A stretch of DNA of 64,000 bases from Pseudoalteromonas xiamenensis (GTDB lineage: Bacteria > Pseudomonadota > Gammaproteobacteria > Enterobacterales > Alteromonadaceae). Each line of letters starts with the position of its first letter. Position 1 is the first letter of the stretch. Positions 1 through 9,599 of the stretch are shown in pieces. Made by a program: the position numbers and the translations under genes. Under the pieces are notes generated by a model, which saw nothing but the letters and a program-made list of their open reading frames with translations, ran no database searches and was not told the origin of the DNA. Where the stretch lies: contig NZ_CP099918.1 of the NCBI RefSeq assembly GCF_030994125.1, positions 806,001 through 870,000 of the forward strand. Reading direction: 5' to 3'.

Positions 1-79
1 TGTTGTTTTTGTCGTGGTCAAACTCGACGACGGTGAAATCAAACTTAGACTTTTTTAGTAGATTTATTGCTGGTGTCAT
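1..79 (-). CDS. ybaK: YbaK/EbsC-type aminoacyl-tRNA deacylase, N-terminal fragment
   Basis: Only the first 26 codons are inside the window; the gene runs off the left edge. The start reads MTPAINLLKKSKFDF followed by TVVEFDHDKNN, which matches the usual opening of the Cys-tRNA(Pro) deacylase YbaK (two hydrophobic/Lys-rich turns, then a strand ending in E-x-DHD). YbaK hydrolyses mischarged Cys-tRNA(Pro) in the cytoplasm. An AGGGAA Shine-Dalgarno-like stretch precedes the ATG. It is divergent from the small secreted protein gene at 226. The family call is good, but only the N-terminus can be judged. Confidence 0.75.
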   Translation of the reverse strand, partial: MTPAINLLKKSKFDFTVVEFDHDKNN

Positions 80-225
80 ACTTTTCCCTGTTTCTACATC
101 GATTACCTAGAATTTAAAAGCCACTAGACTAAAGTCTAATAACACCAGTTTAATCATCTTACCGAAAGCCTATTTCAACACGCCTCAGGATGATAAATCG
201 ATTCCACTGGTGGGAGGTTGCAGTT

Positions 226-447
226 ATGAAGTCTCGAATTGTGTTTATCGCAAGCTGTCTGCTTTTAGTACTATCCACTTTGGCATTTTTAACGGATGAA
301 TACAATTTGTGGGATCAAAATTTAGCTTGTGACGCAAAATGTGGTGCGCTTGGTTGCAAAGGCGGCAAGCTAATGCGTAGCGAAGAAAATCTCACGGTTG
401 CTTGTAAATGCAATAGTGAACACGACTATTTATTATTGATAAATTAA
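226..447 (+). CDS. small secreted Cys-rich protein, unknown function
   Basis: A 73-residue product begins MKSRIVFIASCLLLVL, a clear signal peptide or membrane anchor. The exported part of about 50 residues has five cysteines in AC/KC/GC and ACKC patterns, suggesting disulfides in the periplasm. An upstream in-frame ATG at 190 exists, but GGGAGG at 212-217 sits 8 nt before the ATG at 226, so the later start is chosen. A perfect 10-bp hairpin follows immediately. No family recognised. Confidence 0.6.
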   Translation: MKSRIVFIASCLLLVLSTLAFLTDEYNLWDQNLACDAKCGALGCKGGKLMRSEENLTVACKCNSEHDYLLLIN

Positions 448-469
448 AACGGCGCAGAATGCGCCGTTT
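447..469. terminator. hairpin between convergent genes
   Basis: Perfect 10-bp inverted repeat AAACGGCGCA with a GAA loop, between the end of the small secreted protein and the end of dnaJ. There is no strong T tract on either side, so termination strength is uncertain. Confidence 0.6.
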
Positions 470-496
470 GTGTGTTGACCGTTTTCGTTTGTTGAT

Positions 497-1624
497 TTAT
501 TTGGTTAAATCATCAAAAAACTTTTTAACACCATCAAAGAAACCCTGTGCTTTCGGGCTATTTTTGCTGTTGTCACCACCCATACTTTCTTCAAAGTCAC
601 GTAGCAATTCTTTCTGACGTTCATTCAAATTAACAGGTGTTTCGATTACAACTTTACAGATCAAGTCACCAACCATGCCACTACGAACCGATTTAACGCC
701 TTTTCCGCGCATACGGAACATTTTACCCGTTTGGCTTTCCGCTGGTATTTTTAACTTTGCTCTGCCATCTAGCGTAGGGACTTCAATTTCACCACCTAAA
801 GCGGCTGTAGAGAAACTGATAGGTACTTCGCAATACAGATTGTTGCCGTCACGCACAAATATAGGGTGTTCGCGTACTGTAACTTGCACATACAAGTCAC
901 CCGCTGGAGCGCCACTGACACCCGCTTCACCTTCACCTGATAAACGGATACGATCGCCTGTATCAACACCGGCTGGAATTTTTACAGATAACGTTTTCGT
1001 TTTCTCTACGCGACCTTGACCATGGCATTTATCGCATGGATCAGAAATTATCTGACCTGTACCCGAACACGTAGGACACGTTTGCTGTACAGCAAAGAAA
1101 CCCTGACGCATTTGTACTTGTCCAGCACCATGACACGTCGTACACGTTTTTGGCTTAGTACCAGGTTTTGCACCGCTGCCATCACAAGGTTTACATGACA
1201 CCCAAGTTGGAACTTTAATTTCTACGTCTTTACCGCGTACGGCTTCTTCTAGACTTAAATCCAGGTTGTAACGGAGATCTGCACCACGTTGCTGGCGCGA
1301 TTGGCGGCGACCGCCTCCAAAAATATCACCGAATACGTCCCCAAAGATGTCTCCAAAGTCAGCGTGTCCACCGCCAAAGCCACCTTGACCACCACCTTGT
1401 TCAAACGCAGCATGGCCGTATTGATCATACATCTGGCGTTTTTTATCGTCAGTCAGGACTTCGTAAGCTTCTTTCACTTCTTTGAATTTCGCTTCGAGCT
1501 CGGTATCACCCGCAGTTCTGTCTGGGTGGTACTTCATCGCAAGTCGTTTATACGCTTTTTTGATATCGCGTTCACTTGCGTCTTTGCTTACGCCCAATAC
1601 TTCGTAATAATCACGTTTTGACAT
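497..1624 (-). CDS. dnaJ: chaperone protein DnaJ
   Basis: A 375-aa Hsp40 co-chaperone that stimulates DnaK ATPase and delivers unfolded clients. Order of domains: J-domain (residues 1-70) with the HPD motif in KYHPDRTAG, a Gly/Phe-rich linker (about 75-110), a zinc region with four CxxCxGxG repeats ([32 protein letters not shown]), then the C-terminal beta domains. The open frame extends 18 codons upstream to 1678, but [12 protein letters not shown] is the family start, so 1624 is chosen. It lies downstream of dnaK on the same strand, about 120 bp apart, with a GC-rich hairpin between them, and is probably co-transcribed by read-through. Confidence 0.97.
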   Translation of the reverse strand: MSKRDYYEVLGVSKDASERDIKKAYKRLAMKYHPDRTAGDTELEAKFKEVKEAYEVLTDDKKRQMYDQYGHAAFEQGGGQGGFGGGHADFGDIFGDVFGDIFGGGRRQSRQQRGADLRYNLDLSLEEAVRGKDVEIKVPTWVSCKPCDGSGAKPGTKPKTCTTCHGAGQVQMRQGFFAVQQTCPTCSGTGQIISDPCDKCHGQGRVEKTKTLSVKIPAGVDTGDRIRLSGEGEAGVSGAPAGDLYVQVTVREHPIFVRDGNNLYCEVPISFSTAALGGEIEVPTLDGRAKLKIPAESQTGKMFRMRGKGVKSVRSGMVGDLICKVVIETPVNLNERQKELLRDFEESMGGDNSKNSPKAQGFFDGVKKFFDDLTK

Positions 1625-1700
1625 TGCTATCACACAACTTATTAATTCTGTTGCACAGTACGGCTGCACAACGCCCAAAGGGCAAATTCTACATAGACTA

Positions 1701-1734
1701 AGGGCGCGAAAAGAAAAACATCCTTGCGCGCCCT
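1701..1734 (-). terminator. GC-rich hairpin in the dnaK-dnaJ intergenic region
   Basis: Arms AGGGCGCG and CGCGCCCT enclose an 18-nt A-rich loop. On the minus strand no long T run follows, so it is more likely a partial terminator or an mRNA processing/stability element that lets dnaJ be expressed below dnaK. This role is inferred. Confidence 0.45.
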
Positions 1735-1746
1735 ACTCAACAACGA

Positions 1747-3663
1747 TTACTTGTCGTCTTTCACTTCTTCAAATTCAGCATCAACTACATCGTCGTCTTG
1801 CTTACTTGATTTCGCTTGCTCAGCACCACCCGCTTGTTGTGCTTGGGCTTTAGCTTGTGCAATTTCCATAAGCTTTTGAGACTTCTCTGCAAGCGCTTGC
1901 GTTTTGCTATCGATGTCTTCTTTAGTGCCAGACTTAATCGCGCCTTCTAAATCAGTAAGCGCCGCTTCGATTGCCGTTTTATCTTCAGCAGGTAACGCAT
2001 CACCGGCTTCTTCGACTTGTTTACGCGTTGCGTGTACTAATGCATCAGCTTGGTTGCGAGCACCAACAAGTTCTTCAAACTTCTTATCTTCTTCTGCATG
2101 AGCTTCTGCATCACGTACCATGTTCGCGATTTCGTCTTCACTCAAACCAGAAGACGCTTGAATTGTGATCTTCTGCTCTTTACCTGTATCCTTGTCTTTC
2201 GCGGATACGTGTAGAATACCATCAGCATCTACGTCAAATGTAACCTCGATTTGTGGCGTACCACGTGAAGCTGGACGAATACCTTCTAGGTTAAATTGAC
2301 CTAGTGATTTGTTGTCGCTCGCACGTTTACGTTCACCTTGAAGCACGTGGATCGTTACAGCTGATTGATTGTCTTCAGCCGTAGAGAACACTTGTGATTT
2401 CTTCGTTGGGATCGTTGTGTTCTTTTCAATTAGTGCCGTCATCACTTGGCCCATGGTCTCAATACCAAGAGAAAGTGGGCATACGTCAAGAAGCAGAACA
2501 TCTTTAACGTCACCAGCTAGTACACCACCTTGAACCGCAGCACCTACTGCAACCGCCTCATCAGGGTTAACATCTTTACGCGGCTCTTTGCCAAAGAACT
2601 CTGATACCGTTTTTTGTACCAATGGCATACGCGTTTGGCCACCAACAAGAATGATGTCGTTGATGTCACTTACCGACAAATCAGCGTCTGCAAGAGCACG
2701 TTTAACTGGCTCAATTGATTTAGCAACTAGGTCTTCTACTAATGATTCTAGTTTCGCACGAGTTAACTTAACGTTCATGTGCTTAGGACCTGTAGCATCT
2801 GCCGTGATGTACGGAAGATTCACTTCAGTTTGCTGTGCAGATGAAAGTTCAATTTTTGCTTTTTCAGCCGCTTCTTTAACACGTTGCATCGCTAACGGAT
2901 CATTTTTAAGATCGATACCTTGGTCTTTCTTAAACTGTTCAGCTAAATAGTTGATTACACGCGTATCAAAGTCCTCACCACCTAGGTGCGTATCGCCGTT
3001 AGTCGCTAAAACTTCAAACGTGTGCTCGCCGTCAACTTCGTCAATTTCGATGATTGAAATATCGAACGTACCACCACCTAAGTCGTAAACAGCGATAACG
3101 TTATCACCTGACTTTTTGTCAAGACCGTAAGCAAGTGCAGCCGCCGTTGGTTCGTTGATGATGCGCTTTACTTCAAGACCGGCGATACGACCAGCGTCTT
3201 TTGTCGCTTGACGTTGTGAATCGTTAAAGTATGCAGGAACTGTGATGACCGCTTCTGTTACCGGCTCACCGAGGAAATCCTCAGCTGTCTTTTTCATTTT
3301 CTTAAGCACTTCAGCAGAAATCTGCGGTGCTGCCAATTTTTTACCACGAACTTCAACCCATGCATCACCGTTGTCAGCTTTGCTGATAGTGTAAGGCATG
3401 ATGCTGATATCACGTTGTACTTCTTCGTCTTCAAAACGACGACCAATTAGACGCTTGATTGCGAATAATGTATTACGTGGGTTTGTTACCGCTTGACGTT
3501 TTGCAGGTTGACCGACAAGTGTCTCACCATCTTCTGTATAAGCAATAACGGACGGGGTTGTACGATCGCCTTCAGCATTTTCAATTACGCGTGGCTTATC
3601 ACCATCTAGTACAGCAACACAAGAGTTAGTTGTACCTAAATCGATTCCAATAATCTTACCCAT
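1747..3663 (-). CDS. dnaK: chaperone protein DnaK (Hsp70)
   Basis: A 638-aa ATP-dependent chaperone, normal length. The N-terminus [15 protein letters not shown] is the phosphate-1 loop of Hsp70. The actin-like ATPase domain covers about residues 1-383 (phosphate-2 signature [13 protein letters not shown], adenosine loop [10 protein letters not shown]), the substrate-binding beta domain about 390-505, then the helical lid and a disordered acidic tail ending [16 protein letters not shown] precedes the ATG. A sigma-32-like promoter lies at 3722-3749. It is divergent from the thioesterase gene at 3892 and followed by dnaJ. No grpE is adjacent. Confidence 0.98.
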   Translation of the reverse strand: MGKIIGIDLGTTNSCVAVLDGDKPRVIENAEGDRTTPSVIAYTEDGETLVGQPAKRQAVTNPRNTLFAIKRLIGRRFEDEEVQRDISIMPYTISKADNGDAWVEVRGKKLAAPQISAEVLKKMKKTAEDFLGEPVTEAVITVPAYFNDSQRQATKDAGRIAGLEVKRIINEPTAAALAYGLDKKSGDNVIAVYDLGGGTFDISIIEIDEVDGEHTFEVLATNGDTHLGGEDFDTRVINYLAEQFKKDQGIDLKNDPLAMQRVKEAAEKAKIELSSAQQTEVNLPYITADATGPKHMNVKLTRAKLESLVEDLVAKSIEPVKRALADADLSVSDINDIILVGGQTRMPLVQKTVSEFFGKEPRKDVNPDEAVAVGAAVQGGVLAGDVKDVLLLDVCPLSLGIETMGQVMTALIEKNTTIPTKKSQVFSTAEDNQSAVTIHVLQGERKRASDNKSLGQFNLEGIRPASRGTPQIEVTFDVDADGILHVSAKDKDTGKEQKITIQASSGLSEDEIANMVRDAEAHAEEDKKFEELVGARNQADALVHATRKQVEEAGDALPAEDKTAIEAALTDLEGAIKSGTKEDIDSKTQALAEKSQKLMEIAQAKAQAQQAGGAEQAKSSKQDDDVVDAEFEEVKDDK

Positions 3664-3721
3664 GAATCTTCTCCGACTTCAAATTCTTTAAAAACATACG
3701 TTAAAACGTTAGATGACTCAT

Positions 3722-3749
3722 TAATGTGGTCAGTGTTTTCTAATTCAAG
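3722..3749 (-). promoter_or_regulatory. sigma-32 (heat-shock) promoter of dnaK
   Basis: On the minus strand, CTTGAA (3749-3744) is followed after 14 nt by CCACATTA (3729-3722), close to the sigma-32 consensus CTTGAA-N13-17-CCCCATNT. It lies about 60 bp before the dnaK start codon, as expected for heat-shock control of dnaK-dnaJ. Confidence 0.75.
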
Positions 3750-3834
3750 CGTTACAAGTAAAAAAATTTAAATTTTTTTTACCGTTTTATGCACTAGTGA
3801 GCTTTTCTTAGCCAACTCGCTTGTTTTTCACCCC

Positions 3835-3853
3835 AATCTGGTATGACCAGATT
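3835..3853. promoter_or_regulatory. FadR/GntR-type operator upstream of thioesterase gene
   Basis: Perfect palindrome AATCTGGT-ATG-ACCAGATT. It fits the FadR-subfamily GntR pattern TNGT-N3-ACNA and agrees with 11 of 13 fixed positions of the E. coli FadR box (AnCTGGTCnGACnnGTT). It is about 10 bp upstream of a possible -10 (TATAGA, 3862-3867) and about 40 bp before the thioesterase ATG. A fatty-acid-responsive regulator is inferred from the site and the neighbouring gene. Confidence 0.6.
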
Positions 3854-3891
3854 TAATGTGCTATAGATAACCACTATTTCAAGGAGGCGTT

Positions 3892-4692
3892 ATGACCACA
3901 TTTGATCAACTTATCCAACAAGTCGCAGTAAACGACTCAAATAAAAACTTTTCTTTCCCAGCCGATTGGTGCCAAGGTCGTACGGCATTCGGCGGAATTT
4001 CTGCAGCCATGTTAATTTGTGCGATGAGTAAAAAAATCAAGGACCAACGTAGATTACTTTCGTTAAGTACTAATTTTGTTGGGCCTCTTGAGCCTGGAGT
4101 CTCATTTGATATTGATGTTGATGTATTAAGAGAAGGTAAAAACGCAACTCAGTTATTAGCTAAAATTACACAAAACGGGCAAGTTTGCGTTGTAGCGCAA
4201 GGTTGCTATGCGATGAAACGAGATTCACGAATTGAAGTTGGCATTACAAAAGAATGTGGATTATCACCAGTTCAGCCTGAACGTGTTTTGCCCTATCAAG
4301 AAGGGATCATGCCAGCCTTTTTCCAGCATGTCGCATTGAACCCTCAACAGGGAGCATTACCTTTTAGCAATGCAACGTCCTCACATCTTGGTGGTTGGAT
4401 GAAGTTCAAAAGCACTCCTGACACGGCAATGAATGAAATGCACGTGGCGGCACTTACCGACGCTTGGCCTCCTACACTTCTTCAAAAATTTTCAAAACCA
4501 GCGCCAGCCAGCAGTATGTCTTGGTATATTGAATTTATTGATGAAATAAGTCTCGATGCAAATACTTGGCTAGGATTTGAAGCGATTACTCATCACAGCG
4601 CCAATGGTTACGGACTTGAGGATGCAAATATTTGGAGTCAAGACGGGAAGTTATTGGCGATTAGTCGTCAAACCGTTGCGGTTTTTGAGTAG
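3892..4692 (+). CDS. acyl-CoA thioesterase family protein (double hot-dog)
   Basis: A 266-aa protein of the TesB-like thioesterase family, which hydrolyses acyl-CoA to free fatty acid and CoA in the cytoplasm. It carries the N-terminal hot-dog segment with DWCQGRTAFGGISAAML, then a second hot-dog half ending in NGYGLEDANIWSQDGKLLA and SRQTVAVF, the usual C-terminal D-x-x-G-x-L-x-A-x-S/R-Q pattern. A strong AAGGAGG lies at 3881-3887. The FadR-like palindrome just upstream fits fatty-acid-dependent control. Substrate chain length cannot be told. Confidence 0.85.
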   Translation: MTTFDQLIQQVAVNDSNKNFSFPADWCQGRTAFGGISAAMLICAMSKKIKDQRRLLSLSTNFVGPLEPGVSFDIDVDVLREGKNATQLLAKITQNGQVCVVAQGCYAMKRDSRIEVGITKECGLSPVQPERVLPYQEGIMPAFFQHVALNPQQGALPFSNATSSHLGGWMKFKSTPDTAMNEMHVAALTDAWPPTLLQKFSKPAPASSMSWYIEFIDEISLDANTWLGFEAITHHSANGYGLEDANIWSQDGKLLAISRQTVAVFE

Positions 4693-4713
4693 TCCACCGC
4701 CAAACACCAAAAT

Positions 4714-4738
4714 AGGATCGCATAACCTATGCGATCCT
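4714..4738. terminator. bidirectional hairpin terminator
   Basis: Perfect 11-bp stem AGGATCGCATA with an ACC loop, placed between the convergent ends of the thioesterase gene and the periplasmic binding protein gene. No strong T tract; assigned by stem strength and position. Confidence 0.65.
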
Positions 4739-4748
4739 CACTTGTCCC

Positions 4749-5516
4749 TCAGCGTTTTGCGTAAATTCGTCCATTCGTTGCCAAGATGGCTTGGTATTCA
4801 CCCGTAATTTTTATTTCGTTTAAGCCCAAATTAAATACATCACGCATGGATTCACTTAGGAAGTAGATAGGTCTAGGTGCGGGATTAAACAACGGGTGAA
4901 AAACGACATCTTTAGTCGGATGTTTTTTTGCGTATTTTGCCAAGTAATATTCGAAGATCCGACGTTCCATCACTATCACATCGGCCCAACCTTTCATAAG
5001 TAATTCAACCTGTGCAAATTGGTTGACGATTTCCTCATAGGATCTAAGTTGTTTTGTTGCTAGGCGATATTCATTACCTAAAAATGCACTTGCGTTTTGA
5101 AATGCCACGACGCCAAATCCTTTGAGATCCTGTGCTGTTTCAATCCGATAGCCATTTTCTTTAAGACTAATCGCGACATTTTGATAGCTAAGTAAAGTAT
5201 CACTGGCGAACACTTTACCACCAAAAGTATTCGGTAGGTTTACAGCAACGTCTACCATGCCTGACTTTAAGGCCTGCTCGGCGCGCTTGTTAGACATATA
5301 AACAAATTCTATATTTTCTATCCCTTGCGTCCGCAACGAGGCTTTAATTAGCTCCAATTGGTAACCACTATCGCTTTGCTGAATGACATAAGGCGGGACG
5401 AATCCACTGGCCGCAATAACTAATTGCGTCGACTTGATACTAACGTCACTGTTATAACCACTCGCGTTTACCTGAAAACCAAGCAACAGAATACATAGCA
5501 CAAATAGCTGCTTCAT
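4749..5516 (-). CDS. periplasmic solute-binding protein, family 3-like
   Basis: About 255 aa. A signal peptide (MKQLFVLCILLLGFQVNA) precedes a bilobed domain of the amino-acid-binding-protein type: an early strand LVIAASGFVPPY, the segment GYQLELIKASLRTQGIE, then VDVAVNLPNTF and later ADVIVMERRIFEYYL. Such orphan family-3 proteins without an ABC transporter are common in marine gammaproteobacteria and may act as sensors or in unknown uptake. AAGGG at 5523-5527 is too close to the ATG at 5522 but 6 nt from the ATG at 5516, so the latter is used. The ligand is unknown. Confidence 0.7.
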   Translation of the reverse strand: MKQLFVLCILLLGFQVNASGYNSDVSIKSTQLVIAASGFVPPYVIQQSDSGYQLELIKASLRTQGIENIEFVYMSNKRAEQALKSGMVDVAVNLPNTFGGKVFASDTLLSYQNVAISLKENGYRIETAQDLKGFGVVAFQNASAFLGNEYRLATKQLRSYEEIVNQFAQVELLMKGWADVIVMERRIFEYYLAKYAKKHPTKDVVFHPLFNPAPRPIYFLSESMRDVFNLGLNEIKITGEYQAILATNGRIYAKR

Positions 5517-5614
5517 TTTCATCCCTTAACCGTTTAGGCAACTGGTGTTATTATAATCCATAATCACAAACTATATTGTCAAACGCAAAACTATTTGCAG
5601 CGGATAAGTGATAC

Positions 5615-6838
5615 ATGCCAAAACTCATTGTTTGTAGACACTGCGACCATTTTTCGGAACTTCCCCCACTGCGTTGTGGACAGAAGGCGTATTGTGGGTT
5701 TTGTAAAGCCCCCATCCAAGCACCCAAGACGTCTTCAACTCAATCTGTCTTTGCCTTCGCGCTCTCTGCGCTTGTGTTATTAATATCAAGTTTAAGCTAC
5801 GAATTTATTTCATTTTCTATGGGTGGTATTAAACACTCTGTTACGCTTCTTACCGCAATACCTACATTAGGCGAACACGATGCTAAAACGCTCGCCGTAT
5901 TCCTTTCATTATTTGTTATCGTGTTCCCAAGCATTATTTTAGGCACTGTACTTATGATGTACTCGCCAATCTGGAACAATGTACAACTTTCCTTCGCCCG
6001 TAGGCTGACAAAGTTACTGACTTATGCCGAACCTTGGAACATGTCTGAGATATTTCTCATCGCAATTTTAGTAAGCCTTATCAAACTAATGGTGTTAGCT
6101 GATATTGAGTTCGGCCCAAGCTTTTGGGCATATGGCGGTTTTGTTGCGTGCTTTATTCAAATGCTGAATTTGATACATTTAGACAATTTGTGGGAAAGAA
6201 TATCACCTTACACCTCGCCCGATGGCGTAGATAAAACACAAACGGCGTCCTCTCAAGGCATAAAATGCTGTCCTACCTGTAGCCAAATATCTAGAGACGT
6301 TTTTTGCCCGAGATGCCATACACTACTTTATTCTCGAAAACCAGAAAGCCTCACAAAAGTCTCCGCTTGGCTGGCAACAAGTATCATTTTGTTTTTCCCA
6401 GCGAACTTACTACCTATAATGAATACGCAACAATTGCATGAATCTATCCCTTCGACCATTTTTACCGGTGTGCTGCAACTTTGGGACAGTGGCTCTTACC
6501 CTATTGCCATTGTGATTTTCATCGCAAGTATTATGATACCTGTAGTAAAGCTCGTTGCGATTGGCGTGTTGCTTTACCAAGTCAATCAGCTTAGTCACTC
6601 GCGTTCCCACCAATATACGCAAATTTACCGTTACATTGAGCTCATTGGAAAGTGGTCAATGATTGATGTTTTTGTGGTTATATTCTTGGTATCGTTAGTA
6701 CAACTCGGTGTTTTTATGTCAGTTACCGCTGACATTGGTGTAGTATTCTTCGCCTTAATGGTGTTTACACAAATCATGGCTGTTCATTATTTCGATCCTA
6801 GACTCATTTGGGACAATCCAAAGGAAATTCATGGCTGA
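5615..6838 (+). CDS. pqiA: PqiA, membrane component of lipid transport system
   Basis: A 407-aa inner-membrane protein of the paraquat-inducible PqiA family, which works with PqiB and PqiC in lipid traffic between the inner and outer membranes. It shows the duplicated PqiA layout: a zinc-ribbon-like motif at the N-terminus (CRHC and CGFC), four hydrophobic segments, then a second ribbon (CPTC and CPRC around residues 215-240) and four more membrane segments. Its stop overlaps the pqiB start by 8 bp, indicating translational coupling. The Shine-Dalgarno signal is weak (GGA). Confidence 0.93.
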   Translation: MPKLIVCRHCDHFSELPPLRCGQKAYCGFCKAPIQAPKTSSTQSVFAFALSALVLLISSLSYEFISFSMGGIKHSVTLLTAIPTLGEHDAKTLAVFLSLFVIVFPSIILGTVLMMYSPIWNNVQLSFARRLTKLLTYAEPWNMSEIFLIAILVSLIKLMVLADIEFGPSFWAYGGFVACFIQMLNLIHLDNLWERISPYTSPDGVDKTQTASSQGIKCCPTCSQISRDVFCPRCHTLLYSRKPESLTKVSAWLATSIILFFPANLLPIMNTQQLHESIPSTIFTGVLQLWDSGSYPIAIVIFIASIMIPVVKLVAIGVLLYQVNQLSHSRSHQYTQIYRYIELIGKWSMIDVFVVIFLVSLVQLGVFMSVTADIGVVFFALMVFTQIMAVHYFDPRLIWDNPKEIHG

Positions 6839-8486
6839 TCCGATTATTAAACAAGAAAAGTCCAAACTTTCTTATATCTGGCTGTTACCGTTGGTTGCAC
6901 TGCTCGTCGCTTTATGGATGTTGTATCAACACCATTTGCGCCAAGGGCAGACCATTTTCATTACCATGAATGATGCTGAGGGTATTGTTGCTGGAAAAAC
7001 GGAAATAAAGGTCAAAAATGTAAAAATCGGACTCATCGACTCGTTACGCTTAGAAATCGAACGCAACACCGTCGTCGCCCGAGCACGCATAGAAACCGAG
7101 TATTCGGACATACTTAAAGAAGACAGCAAGATTTGGGTTGTTAAACCAAGAATAGATGAATCTGGTATTTCTGGGATGAGTACACTTTTGTCAGGAATGT
7201 ACCTTGAATTTCTTCCCGGAAAATCCGACAACAACGCAAATCTATTCGAGCTCTCAGATGGCCCTGCACTGATTTCCAATGATGTTGATGGTCGACGTTA
7301 CAAGCTACAAAGCAAAGGTGGCGAGGTACTGGATGTCGCAACAGGTTTGTTTTTCCGAAACTATAAAATTGGCCAAATTGAAACTGCGGAGTTCGATGTT
7401 GAAACCCAGTCAATGGAATATGGTCTTTTCATTTATGCGCCTTACGACAGTCTAATCGCCGACAATACCATTTTTTGGTTGAGTTCAGGGCTTAGCGTCG
7501 ATTTGTCTGTTGATGGCATCAGTGTTAATACAGGCTCTTTGTCTAAACTGCTAAAAGGTGGCGTTTCGCTAGATTACCCTCCAGGTAAATCGAAAGGAAA
7601 CACCGTTTCGGAAGGAAGCACCTTTCCTTTATTCAGCACCTACAACCAAGCACTAGAACAGCGCTTCAACGATTTTGATTATTACGTAATTGAATTTGAA
7701 CAGTCCATTCGGGGCTTGAACGTCGGTGCACCAGTCGAATATCGAGGAATGCGCGTAGGAACGGTGTCTCAAGCACCCGCTAACATTTTAGTTAATGGCA
7801 AACCTTTGCATTTTAGAACGGATGAGACCTCGATTCCGGTTGTAATCCGCGTTGAATACGGCCGAATATTCGAAAATAGTAAAGAAGCCCGTACTTTTTG
7901 GCATACTAACATAGAAAAATGGATTAATTCTGGTTTGCGCGCTTCGTTAAAAAGTGGTAATTTTTTAACAGGTGGTGCATACGTGGACTTAGATATGTAT
8001 CCTAGTGCACCTCCTGCAAGGATGAGAAAAAATGCGTATTACCCCGTGCTGCCAAGTATTACGAGTGGTTTTACGGCGATAAGTGAACAAGTTAACAGTT
8101 TGCTCACAAAATTAAATGCCTTGCCAATTGAAACAACTGTTTCAAGCCTAAATAGCGCAATTGGGGAATATAAGGCCTTAGCTTCAAACCTAAACGCGAC
8201 TATTGAAGAGTTAAACAACAATGGCGCTGCAACCAAAATGACAACGAATTTAGACAGCTTAAAAGCAACTTTAGATCAACTGACTAGTAGCCTTAAACAA
8301 TTTGAAGGCACTTTGACGAACTATCAACAAGGTTCAGATATGGTTGATCAATTAACAACAACACTTTCTGAGCTTGAAGAACTCAGTCAGACATTGAAGC
8401 CACTTACCAAGGGGTTTAAAGAACAACCGAATATGTTGTTGTTCAATAATCAAATGCAACTAGACCCTGTGCCTGGTGGTAAATAA
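6831..8486 (+). CDS. pqiB: PqiB, MCE-domain protein spanning the periplasm
   Basis: A 551-aa protein anchored by one N-terminal transmembrane helix (about residues 14-32: LSYIWLLPLVALLVALWML). Three MCE (mammalian cell entry) repeats follow at about 38-130, 155-235 and 285-395, each with the G-x-x-V-x-Y/K-x-G-x-x-V-G pattern (for example GAPVEYRGMRVGTV). The C-terminus (about 420-535) is heptad-like and should form the needle-like coiled-coil bundle known for PqiB hexamers. The length is normal. Start ATGGCTGAT overlaps the pqiA stop; pqiC follows with no spacer. Confidence 0.95.
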   Translation: MADPIIKQEKSKLSYIWLLPLVALLVALWMLYQHHLRQGQTIFITMNDAEGIVAGKTEIKVKNVKIGLIDSLRLEIERNTVVARARIETEYSDILKEDSKIWVVKPRIDESGISGMSTLLSGMYLEFLPGKSDNNANLFELSDGPALISNDVDGRRYKLQSKGGEVLDVATGLFFRNYKIGQIETAEFDVETQSMEYGLFIYAPYDSLIADNTIFWLSSGLSVDLSVDGISVNTGSLSKLLKGGVSLDYPPGKSKGNTVSEGSTFPLFSTYNQALEQRFNDFDYYVIEFEQSIRGLNVGAPVEYRGMRVGTVSQAPANILVNGKPLHFRTDETSIPVVIRVEYGRIFENSKEARTFWHTNIEKWINSGLRASLKSGNFLTGGAYVDLDMYPSAPPARMRKNAYYPVLPSITSGFTAISEQVNSLLTKLNALPIETTVSSLNSAIGEYKALASNLNATIEELNNNGAATKMTTNLDSLKATLDQLTSSLKQFEGTLTNYQQGSDMVDQLTTTLSELEELSQTLKPLTKGFKEQPNMLLFNNQMQLDPVPGGK

Positions 8487-9107
8487 ATGAGAGCCTTCTC
8501 GATTATCACTTCAGCGTGTACATTGCTGGTTCTGTCGGCGTGTGCACCTACCCCTGTTAGCGAGACCTACTACTACCAATTTAATGCACCGCTCTTAAAT
8601 CAGGGCGTTGTGTTTAATTCGACAGACAAACACTCCGTTTTAGTCAAAAATGTCGATATTGTCGGTGTCTCAGATAACCCTTCTTTGGTGCAGATATTAG
8701 ATTCAGGTGTAACGCACCTCGCAAACTATCACCAATGGGCCTCAAGCCCTAGCAAATTGGTCACTCAATATTTACTTGCGACACTAAATCGCGAAGAATC
8801 CCAGTTTATATTCACGCCGAGTGGAAAATCAACAAAATCACTCAATTCAAGTTGGATTGTGGACGTTAGAATAGACCAACTCGCGGGAACAAAATCAAAT
8901 AAAGCATCGCTTTCAGGCATGTTTTATTTATATCAATTAGAAAACAGCGAAAAGGAACTTAAAGGTCAGTTTTCTTTTGGCTTTGAGCAATCTTTAGCTC
9001 AAGAAGGTTTCTCGGAACTGGTCAAATCCCACCAGTTGAATTTGGATAAACTGGTCGCGTTGATTGAAGATAAACTAAATTTAATGCAAAGCGCTGAAAG
9101 TCATTAA
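8487..9107 (+). CDS. pqiC: PqiC, outer-membrane lipoprotein
   Basis: A 206-aa ABC-type transport auxiliary lipoprotein. The lipobox LSAC lies at residues 16-19 after a hydrophobic signal (MRAFSIITSACTLLVLSAC). A domain typical of PqiC/YmbA follows (YYYQFNAP near the start, a central VLVKNVDIVG strand, and WIVDVRIDQLAG). It is expected to sit in the outer membrane and dock the PqiB needle. The ATG directly follows the pqiB stop codon, so pqiABC is one transcription unit. It converges with the VOC gene, only 14 bp apart. Confidence 0.92.
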   Translation: MRAFSIITSACTLLVLSACAPTPVSETYYYQFNAPLLNQGVVFNSTDKHSVLVKNVDIVGVSDNPSLVQILDSGVTHLANYHQWASSPSKLVTQYLLATLNREESQFIFTPSGKSTKSLNSSWIVDVRIDQLAGTKSNKASLSGMFYLYQLENSEKELKGQFSFGFEQSLAQEGFSELVKSHQLNLDKLVALIEDKLNLMQSAESH

Positions 9108-9121
9108 TTAATGAATAGACC

Positions 9122-9541
9122 TTAAATACGGTCAGATTCAGCATCAAGCTGTAAAAGGTCCCATTTATTACCGTATAAATCTTGAAACACGGCAACGGTA
9201 CCATAGGGCTCTATCCTTGGGGTTTCATTAAATGTAACCCCTTTATTACGCATTGATTCGTAATCTCGCCAGAAATCATTGGTATGTAAAAATAAGAAAA
9301 CTCGACCTCCCGTTTGATAACCAATAGTCGCTATTTGCTCTCTTGTTGTTGCTTTTGCAAGCAGGAGATTTGTCCCATTTGAATTCGGGGGTGAGACCAA
9401 TACCCAACGTTTCCCGCCGCCTAAATCGGTATCTTCAACCAAGGTAAATTGTAGCTTCTGTGTATAGAATTCAATTGCATCGTCGTAGTTTTTCACAACG
9501 AGGGCGATACTACCTATGCTTTGCTTAACGGGCTTTGTCAT
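9122..9541 (-). CDS. VOC family protein (glyoxalase/dioxygenase fold)
   Basis: A 139-aa single-unit vicinal oxygen chelate protein. Visible pattern: SIALVVKNYDDAIEFYT-KLQF near the start, FLFLHTNDF in the middle and FQDLYGNKWDLLQL at the end, the usual positions of the family's metal and substrate strands. The first expected metal ligand (often H in the opening strand) is replaced by A-L-V, so a non-canonical or metal-free member is possible. The function is unknown; many relatives are annotated as glyoxalase or extradiol dioxygenase without proof. Confidence 0.8.
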   Translation of the reverse strand: MTKPVKQSIGSIALVVKNYDDAIEFYTQKLQFTLVEDTDLGGGKRWVLVSPPNSNGTNLLLAKATTREQIATIGYQTGGRVFLFLHTNDFWRDYESMRNKGVTFNETPRIEPYGTVAVFQDLYGNKWDLLQLDAESDRI

Positions 9542-9599
9542 AATCTTCGTTCGATGATAATTGTCAACTGTGGTTGTATTCTTTTACTTAAACATACAC

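Noticed and set aside
1289..1621. Long open frame opposite dnaJ
   Set aside because: A mirror of the DnaJ coding strand; the dnaJ frame has clear domain motifs and this one has none.
497..3663. Missing grpE next to dnaK
   Set aside because: grpE is often encoded away from dnaKJ in related bacteria, so its absence here is not significant.
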